Shown here: positions 39,091 through 42,571 of the stretch, one piece after another
Position numbering within the stretch: position 1 is the first letter of the stretch
Layout of the letters: each line of letters opens with the position of its first letter
Assembly: GCF_002441885.1 (NCBI RefSeq)
Contig: NZ_JXJT01000019.1
Location: 1-42,571, forward strand
DNA from: Pseudolactococcus chungangensis CAU 28 = DSM 22330
Lineage (GTDB): Bacteria; Bacillota; Bacilli; Lactobacillales; Streptococcaceae
Direction: 5' to 3'
DNA: 42,571 bases
The notes under the pieces: model-generated
What the model was told of the DNA's origin: nothing
The model's database searches: none
Seen by the model: the letters and a program-made list of their open reading frames with translations, nothing else
Position numbers and translations under genes: made by a program

Positions 39091-40074
39091 ATGAAAAATG
39101 ATTTGTTTGATGGACTCAAAGCGAAAATTGCAGGAAAAAATTTAAAAATAGTTTTTCCAGAAGGTATTGAACCACGTATTCTTGGCGCGGCTTACCGTTT
39201 ACAGGCCGAGCAGTTAGTGACGCCGATTCTTTTGGGCAATGTTGAAGAAATTTCAGCGACATTACGGTCACGCGGTTTGCAGTCATCACTCTTTACGATT
39301 ATCGACCCAGCAGATTTTAAACAATTTGATGAAATGGTCCAGGCGTTTGTAGAGCGTCGTGCAGGCAAAGTAACTGAAGAACAAGCGCGTGATATTTTAT
39401 TGGATGTCAACTATTTTGGCACGATGCTAGTCTATATGGGCTTAGCTGATGGTTTGGTATCTGGTGCAATCCACTCGACTGCTGATACAGTAAGACCAGC
39501 TCTTCAAATTATTAAGACTAAACCAGGTATTTCAAGAACATCAGGTGCTTTCTTAATGGTGCGTGCTTATGGTAAAGAAAAATATATTTTCAGTGACTGT
39601 GCGATTAATATTAAGCCGGGTGCTCAAGAGTTGGCGGAAATTGCCATTGATTCAGCAGCAACAGCAAAATTGTTTGATATTGAACCACGTGTCGCTATGC
39701 TTAGCTTCTCAACCAATGGTTCTGGCGCATCAGAAGATGTGACAAAAGTTGTCGAGGCAACTAAAATAGCCAAAGATTTACGCCCAGACCTTAAGATTGA
39801 TGGCGAAATGCAATTTGATGCAGCATTTGTCCCAGAAGTTGGACGCTTGAAATTCCCGAATTCTCAAGTTGCCGGTAATGCCAGTGTCTTTGTTTTCCCA
39901 GATTTGCAATCTGGAAATATTGGTTATAAAATTGCCCAACGTCTCGGAAATTTTGAGGCCATTGGCCCAATTCTTCAAGGATTGAATAAACCAGTCTCTG
40001 ACTTGTCACGCGGTTCAAATGAAGAAGATGTCTATAAATTATCCATCATCACGGCTGCTCAGGCTTTGATGTAA
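39091..40074 (+). CDS. pta: Phosphate acetyltransferase
   Basis: 327 residues, the length of the short, single-domain Pta (EutD type) of Firmicutes. Key blocks: KIVFPEGIEPRILGAA, FGTMLVYMGLADGLVSGAIH, FSDCAINIKPGAQELAEIAI, VAMLSFSTNGSGASEDVTKV, DGEMQFDAAFVPEVGRLKFP, VFVFPDLQSGNIGYKIAQRL. It turns acetyl-CoA and phosphate into acetyl phosphate for ATP formation by acetate kinase. A cre-like site at its promoter suggests carbon control by CcpA. Confidence 0.95.
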   Translation: MKNDLFDGLKAKIAGKNLKIVFPEGIEPRILGAAYRLQAEQLVTPILLGNVEEISATLRSRGLQSSLFTIIDPADFKQFDEMVQAFVERRAGKVTEEQARDILLDVNYFGTMLVYMGLADGLVSGAIHSTADTVRPALQIIKTKPGISRTSGAFLMVRAYGKEKYIFSDCAINIKPGAQELAEIAIDSAATAKLFDIEPRVAMLSFSTNGSGASEDVTKVVEATKIAKDLRPDLKIDGEMQFDAAFVPEVGRLKFPNSQVAGNASVFVFPDLQSGNIGYKIAQRLGNFEAIGPILQGLNKPVSDLSRGSNEEDVYKLSIITAAQALM

Positions 40075-40080
40075 ATAAGC

Positions 40081-40287
40081 CAAAACAAAAAATCTACTTT
40101 ATGTAGGCTCAGGTTGTAGACAAACCCCATTTTTAAATCAAAATGGGGTTTGTTTTGATATTTTCTAATTTAGAAATAGCTTAACCGTCGGTTTTCTAAA
40201 TAAAAATTTCCGTATTTCGTAAAAATCTTAACTAGATTTTTACTTTGTCTTCAGTCTGAGTCTACTTTATGTAGGCTTTTTGTTTTG
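40081..40287. repeat. 207-bp inverted-repeat element (MITE-like) downstream of pta
   Basis: End arms 40081-40112 and 40256-40287 match in inverted orientation at 26 of 32 positions (outer CAAAACAAAAA / TTTTTGTTTTG), and similarity continues inward to about 40125 and 40243. Each arm holds a CTAC-GTAG small hairpin. Inside are further hairpins, including the pta terminator, ATTTAGAAA/TTTCTAAAT and GTAAAAATC/GATTTTTAC. It has no reading frame. Confidence 0.6.
40120..40158 (+). terminator. Terminator of pta
   Basis: A 14-bp stem, ACAAACCCCATTTT with AAAATGGGGTTTGT, followed by TTTGATATTTT. Confidence 0.85.
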
Positions 40288-40746
40288 TTTAAATTAAAAA
40301 TTGGTGCCATTTTTGAAGATGAGAGTGTGGGAGAGGTCACACAGGCTATATGATGGCTTTAATTAATAGAATGTCTTGATATTGCACTATTTATGTCCTA
40401 ATAGTATTATCATGAAATGATATATAAGTTTATAATAGTGTATACATAGGTTATAAAAAAATATGATATATTTCCATTTTTATGTAAGCGCTTTTTTAGT
40501 GGCTGAGCTATGAAGATGGTAAAAAACTACTTTTAAGCTATTGTATATCGTTTTTCCCAATGAAAGAGTGAACAAAAGTAATGTTTATCCAAATTAAAAA
40601 CAAATCATGTAATTTCCTACCAAAAGTGAAGTGTTTTCGCAGAGGAGCAAATTTTAGTTTAGTTTATTGTTATAGGTTGAAATTGAAACAATACTTTAGC
40701 ATGGATAAGGGGAATTGAAAGCATATAGAGGAATTGAAAGTAATAA
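40288..40746. other. Intergenic region, no gene seen
   Basis: 460 AT-rich bases with frequent stops in all frames and no ribosome binding site with an open frame. A -10-like TATAAT lies near 40431 (TTTATAATAG), which may belong to the exported-protein array downstream. Confidence 0.45.
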
Positions 40747-41016
40747 TTGAGTTTATTTTTGGTTAGTGCCAAAAAAGAGAACACAAAAGACTTAAAACTT
40801 GGAATAAATAGACCGTCAGTAAGTAAAAAAGAAACAATAGATGAAAATGTCAAAATAGAATCAAGTAGTGCAAAAGAAGAAACATCAACAGTTAAGGAAG
40901 TCACTACTGCTGAAGAAAAGAAAATAAAAAATCCAGTTGTTTATGATATGAGTAAAGATGGGGAAATGATAAAGGTTTTATCTGACTCGATAGAAAAGAC
41001 AGAGGGAGACAAATGA
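40747..41016 (+). CDS. Possible exported/fragmentary protein upstream of the array
   Basis: 89 codons from TTG 40747, preceded by a distant GAGG. After a short hydrophobic start (SLFLVSA) the chain is charged and Ser/Thr/Glu-rich (SSSAKEETSTVKEVTTAEEK), then IKNPVVYDMSKDGEMIKVLS. The start looks cut short compared with a normal signal peptide, so this may be the rest of a decayed gene. Its stop overlaps the ATG of the next (broken) gene, and a good site AGAGGGAG lies there, so it belongs to one operon. No family recognised. Confidence 0.45.
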   Translation: MSLFLVSAKKENTKDLKLGINRPSVSKKETIDENVKIESSSAKEETSTVKEVTTAEEKKIKNPVVYDMSKDGEMIKVLSDSIEKTEGDK

Positions 41017-41392
41017 AAATCAAAAAAAATAGTTTTACAAATTGTTATGTTAATAGGTGTTGGGTTTATTCTTTTCCCATATTCTGGTCAAACTGTTTTA
41101 GCTTTTACGACTGAAAATTCTTCGTTCACACAAGATAATATCAAAATTGAACTAAAACAGATTAAGGAAATTTCTAAACCAACTTGGGGAATTATCAATT
41201 CGAGTGATAGCAGAGATGGAAAATATCACAGTCATTAGCTGCCACAATAGTTTCAATTGTTAATACAGATGTTGTAGATAATGATTGGTTGTCGGCATCA
41301 GATATATTGATGTGGTTATATTCAACAGATACAATTGAACAAATGAAAAGTGAGAATGTGTCTGTATAGCAAGCAGTAGCTATTTGGAGTGA
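41013..41392 (+). pseudogene. Exported protein gene broken by frameshifts and a stop
   Basis: ATG 41013 has a strong site (AGAGGGAG) but its frame ends early. With one A fewer in the A8 run at 41022-41029 it would read KKIVLQIVMLIGVGFILFPY, then SGQTVLAFTTENSSF, a perfect signal peptide. That frame stops at about 41238 after DSRDGKYHSH. Another one-base shift restores SLAATIVSIVNTDVVDNDWL and SASDILMWLYSTDTIEQMKS, interrupted by TAG near 41366 and ending in AVAIWSE. At least three lesions; the first could be switchable. Function unknown. Confidence 0.65.
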
Positions 41393-41395
41393 ATG

Positions 41396-41860
41396 ATGAA
41401 AAAAAGAACAAAAATATTACTTGTTATCTTGATGCCGATAGTTTTAATTATAGGAGGAGTTCTAATGAAAAATACATCTTTGGGACATTTCTTGATATAT
41501 GAGCATGTAATAGTGACGAAACAAGAACAGATTGCATATCTCAAAAAAAATGAACAAAAAATGACGGATTATGTAAAAAAAGAAAACCCTAAGCTAATAA
41601 GTATTCAATGGGATTGGAAAAGTATAGAGGTTGTAGAAGTTCAGCCTAATGCTGGAGGAATTCCAACTGGAAAAAAATATTATGAATTAGTGATTGAGGG
41701 TAAATTTAATGGTATTGTAGATTCTATTTTGAAATCAGGATTTTATTTGGATAGCAGAAATTCTTATCCCAAAATGAGTGATATTTTTTATTTAAATTCA
41801 GATGATGTTCGGTATTTAAACACGATTGATGGAGTAGAGGTCTGGGATTACTATAAGTGA
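41396..41860 (+). CDS. Small exported/anchored protein, paralogue 1
   Basis: 154 residues from ATG 41396 (another ATG is adjacent upstream), with GGAG about 8 bases before. An N-terminal hydrophobic helix (TKILLVILMPIVLIIGGVLM) holds it in the membrane or serves as signal. The rest is soluble: TKQEQIAYLKKNEQKMTDYV, SIQWDWKSIEVVEVQP, GKKYYELVIEGKFNGIVDSI, SYPKMSDIFYLN. It resembles DUF1310-like small proteins of streptococci and lactococci. The neighbour at 41896-42354 is a clear paralogue. It could be an immunity or accessory protein for the secreted protein gene that follows. Confidence 0.6.
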   Translation: MKKRTKILLVILMPIVLIIGGVLMKNTSLGHFLIYEHVIVTKQEQIAYLKKNEQKMTDYVKKENPKLISIQWDWKSIEVVEVQPNAGGIPTGKKYYELVIEGKFNGIVDSILKSGFYLDSRNSYPKMSDIFYLNSDDVRYLNTIDGVEVWDYYK

Positions 41861-41939
41861 CCTAGAAAATATCAACAATATACACGCTAATTTAGATGAA
41901 AGTGCCTATAATGATCATCCTAAAAAGAGAGAACAATGA
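41853..41939 (+). pseudogene. Truncated copy of the 42347 gene start
   Basis: 28 codons read SDLENINNIHANLDESAYND then HPKKREQ and a stop. The first 20 match SDLSNFNNIYANLAESAYND at the start of the gene at 42347. The start codon is ATA instead of ATG and the remainder is gone, so this is a dead duplicate left between the two paralogues. Confidence 0.7.
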
Positions 41940-42354
41940 AAAAGGAATAAAAATATTACTTATTATCTTGATAACGATAGGCTTAATTACAGGAGGACTT
42001 TTAATGAAACTAGGCACACCATTTGACCATTTTTTGACGCACGACTATACAAGAGTGACGAAACAAGATCAAATTGATTATCTAAAAAAGAATGAACAGA
42101 AAATGACAGATTATATTAAGAAACAAAATTCAAAAGTAACAAGCGTACAATGGGATTGGGAATCAGTTGAGGTCCATAGAGGAGGGGGACCAATTGTAGA
42201 GGGGATTTCGATTGGTATTTCAGGTGGCTTTAACGAAATTAAAGGTTCAAATTTTGCTCTTCAATGGCCTTTAAAAAATGAAAAATCCTATCCTAAAATA
42301 AGCGATATGTTTATAGTACAACCACTAAGAATTGGAGGAGAACTCTATGAGTGA
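41896..42354 (+). CDS. Small exported/anchored protein, paralogue 2, with damaged start
   Basis: The body is a paralogue of 41396-41860: IKILLIILITIGLITGGLLM, TKQDQIDYLKKNEQKMTDYI, SVQWDWESVEVHRGGGPIVE, SYPKISDMFIV. The natural start would be ATG 41936, but it runs ATG-AAA-AAG-GAA-TAA. One more A would join it to the frame. As it stands the frame can only be entered from ATGs inside the dead duplicate (41896 or 41911), with no ribosome binding site. Probably a recent frameshift or a reversible one. Confidence 0.5.
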   Translation: MKVPIMIILKRENNEKGIKILLIILITIGLITGGLLMKLGTPFDHFLTHDYTRVTKQDQIDYLKKNEQKMTDYIKKQNSKVTSVQWDWESVEVHRGGGPIVEGISIGISGGFNEIKGSNFALQWPLKNEKSYPKISDMFIVQPLRIGGELYE

Positions 42355-42571
42355 TTTATCAAATTTTAATAACATATATGCAAATTTAGCTGAATCAGCC
42401 TACAATGATAGACCAAATCTATTTCCTTACAAATCACTTTATAAACCACAAAGAAATATTCTAGATTCAGGAGAATCGTTGAAATTTGATTTTTCACAAG
42501 ATACAACATTTAAGCATAGCGATGGCGTTGAAAGTTTTGTCAAAGGCGGCAAAAATCTTCCCAATAAAGGC
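42347..42571 (+). CDS. N-terminal part of a probable secreted lipase-like protein (runs off right edge)
   Basis: 75 codons from ATG 42347 with the strong site GGAGGAG, open to the window end. The start SDLSNFNNIYANLAESAYND, then RPNLFPYKSLYKPQRN, SGESLKFDFSQDTTF and GGKNLPNKG. I have a moderate memory of lactococcal and streptococcal lipase/alpha-beta-hydrolase-like proteins, some linked to type VII secretion, beginning this way, but the catalytic part lies outside. Its first 20 residues are duplicated at 41853. The small anchored proteins before it may be its immunity or accessory partners. Confidence 0.5.
   Translation, partial: MSDLSNFNNIYANLAESAYNDRPNLFPYKSLYKPQRNILDSGESLKFDFSQDTTFKHSDGVESFVKGGKNLPNKG

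Overview
The window is AT-rich Gram-positive DNA holding one apparently complete, integrated, tailed temperate phage (about 32.8 kb, 1569-34340) between two stretches of bacterial chromosome. Lactococcus or a close relative (Lactococcaceae, possibly the L. piscium/raffinolactis group) is the best guess. It rests on the tRNA-Arg(CCT) integration site, the udk-pta pair, the lactococcal character of the phage genes (DUF771, DUF722, BppU-type tail fibre) and classic sigma-A promoters, often with an extended -10. Species is not resolved. LEFT FLANK (1-1568): a cut-off minus-strand membrane protein, a secreted coiled-coil protein with its own promoter and terminator, and a terminator that probably once served the tRNA. 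PROPHAGE LYSOGENY MODULE (1569-5257): attL, paired integrase arm repeats, a strongly promoted candidate small RNA sharing a bidirectional terminator with a convergent DUF3825 gene, a tyrosine integrase, a membrane-anchored coiled-coil protein where superinfection-exclusion genes usually lie, a short CI-type repressor, and a divergent promoter region with nested operators. EARLY REGION (5258-12763): a Cro-like protein, a Tad2-like (DUF2829) candidate anti-Thoeris protein, many small genes, two minus-strand insertions (a membrane protein and a zinc-ribbon protein), a second small regulator with a palindromic operator, a DUF771 protein, a beta-class DNA methyltransferase, a DUF4406 protein, and a LemA-family membrane protein with a two-pass membrane partner. 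REPLICATION AND LATE SWITCH (12764-14790): a dyad-rich putative origin, an HUH rolling-circle-type Rep, a winged-helix/HTH protein and a DUF722/ArpU-type late regulator. No helicase loader, primase, DnaD-like protein, SSB or recombinase is visible, so replication seems to rest on the HUH Rep and host enzymes. LATE REGION (14791-32614): HNH endonuclease, probable cos region, P-loop protein, P27-type terminase, HK97-type portal/protease/capsid, connector genes, major tail protein, tail chaperone pair joined by a -1 frameshift, tape measure, Dit, Tal with lysozyme and M23 domains, a BppU-GDPD fibre, holin and CHAP/SH3b endolysin. RIGHT END OF PROPHAGE (32615-34340): an autonomously promoted moron gene flanked by 40-bp direct repeats, a 3'-gene remnant, several hairpin repeats, arm repeats and attR at the intact tRNA gene. 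RIGHT FLANK (34341-42571): DEAD-box helicase, Gfo/Idh/MocA oxidoreductase, ECF-transporter T and ATPase genes (all minus strand), then udk and pta (plus strand), a 207-bp inverted-repeat element, and a decaying array of small exported-protein genes with frameshifts and a tandem duplication, ending in the start of a gene that leaves the window. Most promising for new biology are the sRNA/DUF3825 pair, the Tad2-like gene, the HUH replication module, the LemA pair, and the operator sequence shared between an early regulator and the right-end moron.
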